From: an uncultured Muribaculaceae bacterium
GTDB lineage: Bacteria; Bacteroidota; Bacteroidia; Bacteroidales; Muribaculaceae
Assembly (NCBI GenBank): GCA_910586565.1
Contig: CAJUIT010000007.1
Coordinates: 72,047-136,046 of the forward strand
Reading direction: 5' to 3'
Length of the DNA stretch: 64,000 nt
Made by a program: the position numbers and the translations under genes
Notes under the pieces: generated by a model
What the model was told of the DNA's origin: nothing
Database searches by the model: none
What the model saw: the letters and a program-made list of their open reading frames with translations, nothing else
Shown: positions 28,027 through 36,095 of the stretch, piece after piece
Layout of the letters: each line of letters begins with the position of its first letter
Position numbering within the stretch: the stretch's first letter is position 1

Positions 28027-28150
28027 ACTAAAACGCCCAAAAACAACATGTTGCAAAGTTAATGCATAAGTTTTTACCCCCCCTAATTTAAGATTAATTA
28101 ACAAAATTTTAACGCAGTTTCGCGGCTGCGGGGCGTAGGTGGGAATGGTG

Positions 28151-29167
28151 TCAGCGATTGTTTTGCAGGGCGTTGAAGGTGTGGCGACGGCGCACAAAAT
28201 AGTCAACAAGGATGTTGCGGCGGCAGGAGGGGAGGGTGCGCAGCAGGTTCACATCGGGGTGGGAGGTGTAGGCGCGACGCATGGTGCGGAAGTCGCGGTG
28301 AGCGCGCAGAATGGCGTTGGCGTTGGCAAAATCGAAGGTGGCCATGAATTTTGCCCATGCAATGGTGTCGAGCAGGCGCCGGCGCAGCAGGGTGGGGCGC
28401 AAATCCTTTTGCGGAATGTTTTTGTGGAGGAGTAGGAGGTTGTTGCGGAAGTTGAGGTAGGTTTTGCGGGGATTCGATGCGGGGAGACTTCCGCCGCCGA
28501 GATGGTAGACGGTTGATGCGGGGATGGCCATGATGCGGTTGCCGGAGAGGAGAATGCGCCAGCAGAGGTCAATCTCCTCCATGTGGGCGAAGAAGTCTTT
28601 GTCGAGTCCGCCGAGCGAGAGATAAAGGTCGGTGCGCACCATCAGTGCGGCTCCGGTAGCCCAGAAAATGTCGGTTGGTGTGTCGTACTGTCCGTTGTCG
28701 GTTTCGCAGGTGTCGAAAATGCGACCGCGGCAGTAGGGGTAACCGTTGCGGTCGATGAATCCGCCTGCGGCGCCGGCATATTCGAAGCGGTTGAGGTTGT
28801 CGCAGCTTAGGATTTTCGGCTGGCAGGCCCCGAGTTGCGGGGTTGCGGTCATGGCATCGACGAGCGGGGGGAGCCATCCGGCGGGAGTTTCAACATCGGA
28901 GTTGAGCAGCACGGTGAACTCATAGTCGCTGCATTGTGCGATAGCGCGGTTGTAGCCTTCGGCAAAACCGAGGTTTTCGGGGAAGCTTATTACTTTCACC
29001 GAGGGGAAATCGCTTGCGAGCAGCTGAAGCGAACAGTCGGTGCTGCCGTTGTCGGCCACGATAACGTCGGCCGTGTCGTCAGGGGTGTTGGCCACTACCG
29101 AGGGTAGAAACCGGCGCAGCAGGTCGGCTCCGTTCCAGTTGAGAATAATAACGGCTGTGCGTTTCAT
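28151..29167 (-). CDS. GT2 family glycosyltransferase (rhamnosyltransferase-like)
   Basis: A 338-residue GT2 enzyme of the group with VIILNWNGADLLRRFL, VADNGSTDCS, the GFAEGYNRAI segment, LLNSDVETP as the DxD region, and FFAHMEEIDLCWRI. These resemble rhamnosyl- and galactofuranosyltransferases. It is third in an operon with mtaB and the acyltransferase (gap 21 bases), so a lipid A or envelope glycan role is likely. Confidence 0.88.
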   Translation of the reverse strand: MKRTAVIILNWNGADLLRRFLPSVVANTPDDTADVIVADNGSTDCSLQLLASDFPSVKVISFPENLGFAEGYNRAIAQCSDYEFTVLLNSDVETPAGWLPPLVDAMTATPQLGACQPKILSCDNLNRFEYAGAAGGFIDRNGYPYCRGRIFDTCETDNGQYDTPTDIFWATGAALMVRTDLYLSLGGLDKDFFAHMEEIDLCWRILLSGNRIMAIPASTVYHLGGGSLPASNPRKTYLNFRNNLLLLHKNIPQKDLRPTLLRRRLLDTIAWAKFMATFDFANANAILRAHRDFRTMRRAYTSHPDVNLLRTLPSCRRNILVDYFVRRRHTFNALQNNR

Positions 29168-29188
29168 CGGCGTTGAGTGCGTTGCGGA

Positions 29189-30136
29189 TTATGGTTGCCC
29201 GATGCGTTTTCCGGTGTCGGAATCGGCGAAACTAACCGGATTTTTCCACCGCTTGTGGGTCCAGAGCCATATTGAAGGATTTCTCACGATGGTTTGCTGC
29301 AGCAGGGAGATGTAGCGGTCGGTCACGGCGAATGGGGGGAGTTTGGCCGGTTCGTCGGTGATGAGTTTCATTGTTATGTGGTAGTGTCCGCGCCCGGTTT
29401 TCTCCATATCCCAGTAGACCACGGCGGCATTTAGCCGTCGGGCCACGGTTTCGGTGCCTGTAATCACGGCTGTGGGGTGGTTAAGGAAGCGGAGCACGTG
29501 CACCTGATTGCCGTGGCTCGGTTTCTGGTCGCTCATGAAACCTGTGATGGTTGGTATGCCGCGTTTGCGGTAGCGCATGAGGTCGAGAAACGCCATGTTC
29601 TTTGCCAGTGACACCGAACCGAAACGGCTGCGCAGGCGTAGCATAAGGGCATCCATCCGCTTATTGCGCAGCGGGCGGTAAATCTGGCAGAATTCGGCAT
29701 CTTTTCCCGGGGTGAGAGTTGACCACAATGTAACCGAGGGAGCCCATTCCCAGTTGCCGCAGTGGGAGAAATAGGCAACCACGGGGCGCCCCTGCTTGAG
29801 GTAGGAATCGGCGATTTCAACCCCTGAGAATGTCATGCGGGAGCGCATGGCGCTGTCGGAGATGTGGAGCAGCTTTATTGTTTCAAAAATATAGTCGGTG
29901 AAATTGAGATAGAAGCGGCGGCGGATGGAGGCGAGTTCGCGGCGAGTCTTGTCGGGGAACGATTCGCGCAGGTTGCGGTCAACCACCTTGCGGCGGTAGC
30001 GCACAACGAAGTAGAGCAGCAAAAATGTGAGGTCGCTGAGGCGGTAGAGAATGCAGAAGGGGAGCCGCGCCAGCAATTTCATCATGCCGGCAAAGAGGTT
30101 GAAAAGCATTCCGTTGAATTGTTGCGATTTGCTCAT
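29189..30136 (-). CDS. lipid A biosynthesis acyltransferase (LpxL/HtrB-like)
   Basis: A 315-residue inner-membrane-associated acyltransferase that adds a secondary acyl chain to lipid A. It has an N-terminal hydrophobic helix, the HX4E catalytic motif HCGNWE, and later IPTITGFMSDQKPSHG and WLWTHKRWK motifs typical of the family. The gap to mtaB is 19 bases and to the following GT2 gene 21 bases. Confidence 0.9.
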   Translation of the reverse strand: MSKSQQFNGMLFNLFAGMMKLLARLPFCILYRLSDLTFLLLYFVVRYRRKVVDRNLRESFPDKTRRELASIRRRFYLNFTDYIFETIKLLHISDSAMRSRMTFSGVEIADSYLKQGRPVVAYFSHCGNWEWAPSVTLWSTLTPGKDAEFCQIYRPLRNKRMDALMLRLRSRFGSVSLAKNMAFLDLMRYRKRGIPTITGFMSDQKPSHGNQVHVLRFLNHPTAVITGTETVARRLNAAVVYWDMEKTGRGHYHITMKLITDEPAKLPPFAVTDRYISLLQQTIVRNPSIWLWTHKRWKNPVSFADSDTGKRIGQP

Positions 30137-30155
30137 CGTGGGGTTACCGGTTAAG

Positions 30156-31529
30156 TTAGCTCACAGGGGTGGGGACAAGTTCGGCCAGCATGTGGGAGTC
30201 GCCCATTTCGGTTGTGATTACCGAAAGGAGCTTTGCGTTGACAATGGTGTTGTCGAGGTTGGCGGGAGCTTCGACCGATACACGCAGGTAGTTGTCGGTG
30301 AAACCGCTCATGGGGTGTCCCGGTTTGCCGCGCTCAAGCAGCACGGGGCGCACGGTGCCCGTAAACGATGATGCGAACTGCTGCATTTTCCGCTCGGAAA
30401 CATGCAGCATCTCGTTGACGCGGCGGTGCTTGACCTCCTGCGGCACGCAGTGGGCGATGTCGAGCGCTTTTGTGCCGGGACGCTCCGAATAGGGGAAAAT
30501 GTGGAGGCGCGTTATGGGCAGACTCTCCACGAAGTCGCGCGAGCGGTTGAACTCATCGTCGGTTTCGCCACGGGCACCCACAATGAGGTCGACACCGATG
30601 AATGCGTGTGGCATCAGTTCCTTGACACGCTCGATTTTGTGGCGGAACAGTGAAGTGTCGTAGTGGCGGTGCATGAGCCGTAGCACCTCGTCGGAGCCGC
30701 TTTGCAGCGGAATGTGGAAGTGAGGCATGAATGCGCGCGAGCCGGCGCAGAATTCTATAATCTCGTCGGTGAGCAGATTGGGCTCTATCGACGAGATGCG
30801 GTAGCGCTCTATGCCGTCGACTTGGTCGAGACGGCGGATGAGGTCGAAGAATGTTTCCTTCTCGCCACGGTGGAGGGTGCCGTCGGCAAGCATGGTGCGT
30901 TTGCCGAAATCGCCGATGTTAACACCGGTGATGACAATCTCCTTGGCTCCGCAGGCGGCTGCCTCGCGGGCTTGGGCAACGATTGATTCGACGGTGCCCG
31001 AGCGGCTGCGGCCGCGGGCGGCGGGGATGGTGCAGTAGGTGCACCAGTAGTCGCAACCGTCCTGCACTTTGAGGAAATAGCGGGTGCGGTCGCCGCGCGA
31101 GCATGAAGGGGTGAAGGTGCGGAGGTCGGCTGTAGCCTCCACATTGCATTGGCGGCGGCGGTCGGCGACCCATTGGCGCAGGAAGTTGGTGAGTTCACCT
31201 TTTTTGTCGTTTCCGGCCACTATTTCCACACCCTCCAAACCGGCAACATCGGCCGGTTTGAGCTGCGCGTAACACCCGGTGACGATTATCGCGGCATCGG
31301 GGTAGCGGCGGTGGAAAGAGCGGATTGTCTGGCGGCATTTCTTGTCGGCCAGTTCGGTGACGCTGCAGGTGTTGACAACGATAATGTCGGGCTTCTCGCC
31401 GGCGCTTACACGGCAAATCCCCTCCTCGGCCATCATGCGTGCCACGGTGGAGGTTTCGGCGAAATTGAGTTTGCACCCGAAGGTGTGATACATCGCCTTC
31501 AGAGTGCCGAATGTAGCGTTGGATATCAA
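30156..31529 (-). CDS. mtaB: tRNA t6A37 methylthiotransferase MtaB
   Basis: A 457-residue radical-SAM enzyme that converts t6A37 to ms2t6A37. It has the N-terminal MTTase cluster cysteines (HTFGCKLNF, VNTCSVT, VTGCYAQ), the radical-SAM CDYWCTYCTIPAARG, and a C-terminal TRAM-like region. The start is TTG at 31529; the ATG at 31493 is possible, but the 12 residues before it (MISNATFGTLKA) match the usual N-terminus of Bacteroidota homologues, so the TTG is favoured. Confidence 0.92.
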   Translation of the reverse strand: MISNATFGTLKAMYHTFGCKLNFAETSTVARMMAEEGICRVSAGEKPDIIVVNTCSVTELADKKCRQTIRSFHRRYPDAAIIVTGCYAQLKPADVAGLEGVEIVAGNDKKGELTNFLRQWVADRRRQCNVEATADLRTFTPSCSRGDRTRYFLKVQDGCDYWCTYCTIPAARGRSRSGTVESIVAQAREAAACGAKEIVITGVNIGDFGKRTMLADGTLHRGEKETFFDLIRRLDQVDGIERYRISSIEPNLLTDEIIEFCAGSRAFMPHFHIPLQSGSDEVLRLMHRHYDTSLFRHKIERVKELMPHAFIGVDLIVGARGETDDEFNRSRDFVESLPITRLHIFPYSERPGTKALDIAHCVPQEVKHRRVNEMLHVSERKMQQFASSFTGTVRPVLLERGKPGHPMSGFTDNYLRVSVEAPANLDNTIVNAKLLSVITTEMGDSHMLAELVPTPVS

Positions 31530-31692
31530 GTTTTTAGTTTTTTTAGTTTTTAGTTTTCAGAGGCTTCGCGCTCACGTAGAGCCGCCATATATGGCGGCTG
31601 ATCAGTAGAAGCGGGTCTTTAAGGTCTTTAAGGTCCTTAAGGACTCTACCCTTCTTGCTTCTGATTTCAGACTTCTGACTTCTGACTTCTTT
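31530..31692. repeat. composite intergenic repeat (R3 tail, R1, R5, R4)
   Basis: In order: R3 tail GTTTTTAGTTTTCAGAGGC, R1 palindrome at 31580-31599, R5 9-mer (GGTCTTTAA type, four units, 31614-31649), and R4 TTCTGACTTC repeats to 31692 at the serB stop. Same order and orientation as at 3064-3378 and 11492-11637. Confidence 0.8.
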
Positions 31693-32964
31693 TTACGAAA
31701 TGTAGGAATCCTTGAAGCCGAGGAAGTAGAGAACGCCGTCGATGCCGGTTGTGGAGATTGACTGGCGGGCCGACTCCTTGACTTTGGGCTTGGCGTGGAA
31801 GGCGATTCCGAGGCCGGCGGTGGAGAGCATGGGGAGGTCGTTGGCACCGTCGCCAACGGCGATTGTCTGGGCGATGTTGACATTCTCCACCTGGGCGATG
31901 AGGCGCAGCAGCTCGGCTTTGCGTTTGCCGTCGACAACCTCTCCCACGTAGTTGCCGGTGAGTTTGCCATCCTTCACCTCAAGCTCGTTGGCATAAACAT
32001 AGTCGAAGCCGAACTTGTGTTTGAGATAGTCGCCGAAGAAGGTGAATCCACCCGAGAGAATGGCCGTTTTGTAGCCGGCGCGTTTGAGCACCTCCATCAT
32101 TCGGCCAACACCTTCGGTGATGGGGAGGCTTTCGGCGATTTCCTGCATCACGCTGACGTCGAGACCTTTGAGGAGCGACACGCGTTCGCGGAAGCTTTCA
32201 ATGAAGTCGATTTCACCACGCATGGCGCGTTCGGTTATTTCACGAACCTTTTCACCCACGCCGGCACGTTCGGCCAGCTGGTCGATACATTCGGTTTGGA
32301 TGAGGGTTGAATCCATATCGAAGCAGATGAGACGGCGGCAACGGCGGTACATCGTATCCTCCTGGAGCGATATGTCGAATCCCTCCTCCGATGAGATTTG
32401 AATGAAGCGGCTCTGCATCTCGTCGCGGTTGGCGGGGGTGCCGCGCACCGAGAATTCGATGCAAGCCTTTGCCATCGGGTAGGCTGTCTCGTCGAGCGGC
32501 TGACGGCCGGTGAGGCGCTGAATGGCATCGATGTTGAGCCCCTGCGCCGAGATTACCTCCGACACCAGGGCAATGTGGCTTGCGGTGAGACGGCGTCCGA
32601 GCAGGGTGATAATCCAGCGGTTTTTCCCCTGACGGTTCACCCAGTTGTCATATTCCTCGACGGTGACGGGGGAGAAGCGGATTTTCACCCCGAGGTCGTA
32701 GGCCTTGAAAAGGAGGTCCTTTAGGATGTCGCCCGAAACGTCGCTTGTTGTGCGGAACAGGATGCCGAGCGAGAGGGTGTGGTGGATGTCGGCCTGACCG
32801 ATGTCGAGAATCATGGCGTTGTAGCGGGCCAGGATGCTTGTGAGTGCGGCGGTGACACCGGGACGGTCGTGGCCGCTTATGTTGATGAGTATAAGCTCAA
32901 GATTTTCGGGAATGTGGCTTACAGAGGCACCGGATGCCGCTGCAACCTTTTCGGTTGATTCCAT
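31693..32964 (-). CDS. serB: phosphoserine phosphatase with N-terminal ACT domains
   Basis: A 423-residue enzyme for the last step of serine synthesis. Residues about 20-200 form a tandem ACT regulatory region (LILINISGHDRPGVTAALTSIL; TLLGRRLTASHIALVSEVI). The HAD phosphatase domain follows with D216 and D218 (DMDST), ILSGGF, and GDGANDLPM. Some homologues act on other phosphomonoesters. It ends in a repeat-filled gap before mtaB, and its start is 64 bases past the mltD-like gene. Confidence 0.93.
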   Translation of the reverse strand: MESTEKVAAASGASVSHIPENLELILINISGHDRPGVTAALTSILARYNAMILDIGQADIHHTLSLGILFRTTSDVSGDILKDLLFKAYDLGVKIRFSPVTVEEYDNWVNRQGKNRWIITLLGRRLTASHIALVSEVISAQGLNIDAIQRLTGRQPLDETAYPMAKACIEFSVRGTPANRDEMQSRFIQISSEEGFDISLQEDTMYRRCRRLICFDMDSTLIQTECIDQLAERAGVGEKVREITERAMRGEIDFIESFRERVSLLKGLDVSVMQEIAESLPITEGVGRMMEVLKRAGYKTAILSGGFTFFGDYLKHKFGFDYVYANELEVKDGKLTGNYVGEVVDGKRKAELLRLIAQVENVNIAQTIAVGDGANDLPMLSTAGLGIAFHAKPKVKESARQSISTTGIDGVLYFLGFKDSYIS

Positions 32965-33028
32965 TGCTTGTGAGATTAGTTGCGTTGTTTTTGATTGAAT
33001 GACTGTTTGTTATGAGGTGCCCGGAGGG

Positions 33029-34894
33029 TTATTTGACCCTGATTTTGTCGCCGGGTTTGATTTTATTCCCCTTGATGTTGTTGAGGCGCTGGAGCTCTTT
33101 CACCGTGGTGCCGTTGCGCTCGGCGATTTTGTAGAGGCTCTCGCCTGCTTTAACTGTGTGGGTTTTGGGGGAAGAAGCCTTTTTCTGCTTCTTGTTGTCG
33201 TTCTTTTTGCTTCCGGTTGTCTTGGCCTTTGCCGATGTGTCGGCATTTTTGTTGGAGGTGGTAGCCTTTGCCGAGCCGTTGGCGGCATTGGCGGCCTCCT
33301 GTTTAGCCTTGGCACCGCGGAAGGTGTCGGCAACCTTGGTTGATGTAGTTGTTGCGGCAACAGCTGTGGTGTCGGTGTCGGCAACGGCTGTTGTAACGGC
33401 GGGAGCCACCGAGGTGTCGCCGGTTGCGGTCATATCCTCAACCTGAATTTCGGCTGTGGCATCGGCAGTGGCCTCCGTTGCATTGTCGGCAACGGGTGTT
33501 TCTGCGGTTGCGGTGAGTTCATCGGCCGTTTCGGGGTTGCGCACAAGCAGGTTGTCGTTCTCCTGCGGCTGAGGCTCGGTTTCGTAGGGTTTGAACACAC
33601 GTTTTGTTGTCACGATTTTCAGTGACTGACCGCGGCGCGGCTTGCGGATATTGCCGTTGGCGCTCTTTAGGGCGGAGAGAGTGATGCCATATTTTCGCGC
33701 AATGGAGGCCATAGTCTCATTGCGTTTCACTTTGTGGTAGCGCACATCCTCGGTTGTTACCCATTCACCCTCCTGACCGTTGACGGTGTCCTGCCGGGGT
33801 TCGATACCCGTTGCGGGTTCAACCACGTCGCGGCGTGCGTATTTGGCGGCATCGTAGGCAAGGATGGCATCCTCGCTCATGATGTAGGAGTAGGTCTGGT
33901 TGGCCGGGAGTACCAGCGGGCAGGGGCTCACATCGCCGGGAATCTCCTGCTTGCGATACTGGGGGTTGAGTGTCTGCAGCGCTTCGACGGGGATGTGGAG
34001 CACTTCGGAAATCTGCTTGAAGTGGACTCGCTTGTTGACGTGCACCGAATCGGTGAGGATGGGGCGCTTGGCAAGGGCGGGGGAGATGTTGTGCTTGTTG
34101 TAGTAGTTCATCACATAGGTGGCGGCGATGAAGCAGGGCACATATCCGCGGGTTTCGCGCGGCAGATAGGGGTAAATCGACCAGAAGTCTTTCCCCTCCT
34201 CGCCGGCACGTCGCATGGCTTTGTTCACGTTGCCGGGGCCGCAGTTGTAGGCGGCGATGGCGAGCGACCAGTCTTTGTAGATTTCGTAGAGTTGGCGGAG
34301 ATAGCGGGCTGCGGCTTCGGAGGAGCGCACCGGGTCGCGGCGTTCGTCAACGAGTGTGTTGACCTCCAGGCCGAGGCCGCGTGCGGTAGGGAGCATAATC
34401 TGCCACAGGCCGGTGGCGCCGGCACGCGACACGGCGTCGGGGTTGAGCGCCGATTCGATTACGGGGAGATATTTCAATTCGATGGGGAGCCCTTCGCGTT
34501 CGAGCGCTTCCTCGAAGATAGGCATGTAGTAGAGGCTCATGCCGAGCATGCTTTCCACAAGGCTGCGCTTTTTGCCGGTGTACATGTCGATGTAGGTGCG
34601 CACAACCGAGTTGAAGGGGAGCTCCATGACCGTGGGGATGGTTTTCAGGCGCTTTATCAGCTCTTCGTCGGAGGTGGTTACGTCGGGTCGCGAGTCAACA
34701 TCCTTGTCGAGGGCGGTGTAGGTTTGCAGATACCAGTTCTGCATCATCTTGTGGGTGTCGGTTTCCACACTTTCGGGAAACACAACGGTGGAGTCGTTCA
34801 CGTGGTCGGCGACCGAGAGGATTGATGGGCGCGCCGAAGTGCACACTGCCGCCGTGGCGAACAGGAGAGCTATGAGATGTTTTACAGGAGTCAT
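33029..34894 (-). CDS. mltD: membrane-bound lytic transglycosylase, MltD-like with LysM domains
   Basis: A 621-residue periplasmic enzyme that cleaves peptidoglycan. After a signal peptide, an SLT domain (residues about 125-270) has the catalytic Glu147 in PVIESALNPDAV and GLWQIMLPTARGL and AYNCGPGNVNKA motifs. Two LysM domains lie near residues 375-425 (YHKVKRNETMASIARKY) and 575-621 (HTVKAGESLYKIAERN), separated by an Ala/Thr/Lys-rich linker. It follows DUF5683 by 16 bases, the usual Bacteroidota pairing. Confidence 0.92.
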   Translation of the reverse strand: MTPVKHLIALLFATAAVCTSARPSILSVADHVNDSTVVFPESVETDTHKMMQNWYLQTYTALDKDVDSRPDVTTSDEELIKRLKTIPTVMELPFNSVVRTYIDMYTGKKRSLVESMLGMSLYYMPIFEEALEREGLPIELKYLPVIESALNPDAVSRAGATGLWQIMLPTARGLGLEVNTLVDERRDPVRSSEAAARYLRQLYEIYKDWSLAIAAYNCGPGNVNKAMRRAGEEGKDFWSIYPYLPRETRGYVPCFIAATYVMNYYNKHNISPALAKRPILTDSVHVNKRVHFKQISEVLHIPVEALQTLNPQYRKQEIPGDVSPCPLVLPANQTYSYIMSEDAILAYDAAKYARRDVVEPATGIEPRQDTVNGQEGEWVTTEDVRYHKVKRNETMASIARKYGITLSALKSANGNIRKPRRGQSLKIVTTKRVFKPYETEPQPQENDNLLVRNPETADELTATAETPVADNATEATADATAEIQVEDMTATGDTSVAPAVTTAVADTDTTAVAATTTSTKVADTFRGAKAKQEAANAANGSAKATTSNKNADTSAKAKTTGSKKNDNKKQKKASSPKTHTVKAGESLYKIAERNGTTVKELQRLNNIKGNKIKPGDKIRVK

Positions 34895-34910
34895 TTGCGG
34901 GGAATGATGG

Positions 34911-35807
34911 CTAAAAATTCAGAGCCCACACGAGTCCTACCGAGGGGTAGCGCTGGCGGCCGTCCTGCATCAGTGCGGGAGCCATATCCATCGAAAGGTC
35001 GGGTGAGATGTCGAAATGGGAGAGAGAGGCGTCGACGTAGGCGTCGACCATCGCCAGCAGATACACGCCAATCATGCAGATGATGCAGAGGTCGCGGTTG
35101 CGGCGGAAGTAGTTTTTGCGCGACTGGAGCACGCTCTGCAGCCAGTTGCGGTCGAGGGTCTCCTCTTTCACGTTGGGGGAGAACATGTCCATGTAGCTGC
35201 GGGTGTTGGGGTCGTTGTCGAGAAGGTCGGCGTAGGCCACGGTGTAGTCGCGCAACATCGAGTTGTTCCAGTTGGTGGCGTAGGCCAATCCGAGGTAGCC
35301 CCCCACGATGATGGGGAGTTTCCAGTAGCGGCGGTTGTAGATTTGCCCCAGGCCGGGGAAGAGGGCCGACATCCAGGTAGCTTTGCCGGGGTCGGGGTTG
35401 AACTCGACCTCGCGCGCCACCCATTCATCCTCCTTGACGGAGGCGGCGATGGAGTCGTTGAGGAATATGGCTACGGTGTCGACCGGGGTCACTTCGATGC
35501 GTCCGTCGGCGGTGCTGACCTCATCTTCAACAACTTCGGAGCGCTCGTCGAGCGGCGATGCTCCTAAAGCTATTGAGTCAGGGAGCCACACAGCGGGCGA
35601 TTCGGGCTCGGCATTGCCGGCGTTGGCACCTTTGGGTGAGAGAGGGCGTTGCACGGGGCGGCCTGCGGGTTTGGGAACAGGGGTTGCGGCAAATGTGCCA
35701 GGGGGGAACGACGACACGAACAGAGCGACAGCCAGAACGGCCGCCACTACCCGTTTGCCATGCTCCGAGAGGTCGCAGAACCAACGTGTGCGATTGGTGT
35801 TTGTCAT
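34911..35807 (-). CDS. DUF5683 family membrane protein
   Basis: A 298-residue protein. It has a signal or anchor segment (VVAAVLAVALFVSSF), a disordered Pro-rich region, then the conserved core with DPGKATWMSALFPGLGQIYNRR and two membrane helices (IIVGGYLGLAYATN; CIICMIGVYLLAMVDAYVDA). In many Bacteroidota this gene follows parA-parB and precedes mltD and relA. Here mltD is present but parAB and relA are not adjacent. Role unknown, likely in the envelope. Confidence 0.85.
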   Translation of the reverse strand: MTNTNRTRWFCDLSEHGKRVVAAVLAVALFVSSFPPGTFAATPVPKPAGRPVQRPLSPKGANAGNAEPESPAVWLPDSIALGASPLDERSEVVEDEVSTADGRIEVTPVDTVAIFLNDSIAASVKEDEWVAREVEFNPDPGKATWMSALFPGLGQIYNRRYWKLPIIVGGYLGLAYATNWNNSMLRDYTVAYADLLDNDPNTRSYMDMFSPNVKEETLDRNWLQSVLQSRKNYFRRNRDLCIICMIGVYLLAMVDAYVDASLSHFDISPDLSMDMAPALMQDGRQRYPSVGLVWALNF

Positions 35808-35877
35808 TGCTATGTTAGCCTTGCGGTTGAACGCAAGGTGGTTGAGTAGCTGTTATGGTTAAATCCTAAGAACAAGT

Positions 35878-35918
35878 GTCTCCCATGTTGAGCGGGCTTT
35901 TGCCCTGGGAGACCGCTC
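35878..35918 (-). promoter_or_regulatory. structured leader with alternative hairpins
   Basis: GTCTCCCA (35878-35885) pairs with TGGGAGAC (35906-35913), and GGGC (35894-35897) with GCCC (35902-35905). GAGCGG (35890-35895) can instead pair with CCGCTC (35913-35918); the two folds exclude each other. It lies in the 5' leader of DUF5683-mltD. Confidence 0.55.
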
Positions 35919-35932
35919 GACGGTTACATTTG

Positions 35933-35963
35933 CAAATTTAAGGAATATCCCTCACCTGACAAA
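35933..35963 (-). promoter_or_regulatory. promoter for DUF5683-mltD
   Basis: TAAATTTG (35940-35933) with TTTG (35963-35960) 19 bases upstream is a full consensus. It predicts a leader of about 118 bases. Confidence 0.75.
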
Positions 35964-36095
35964 ACCGCCCGCGCCGTTTCACAATATTTTGCTTATTTCA
36001 AGGTTAAGTAAGTAAATAGGGTTGTAGTGTCATGAAAAAACTGTGACCGTGAGATAAACCGGAATTCAACCAAACAAATCCAACCATAACCTATC

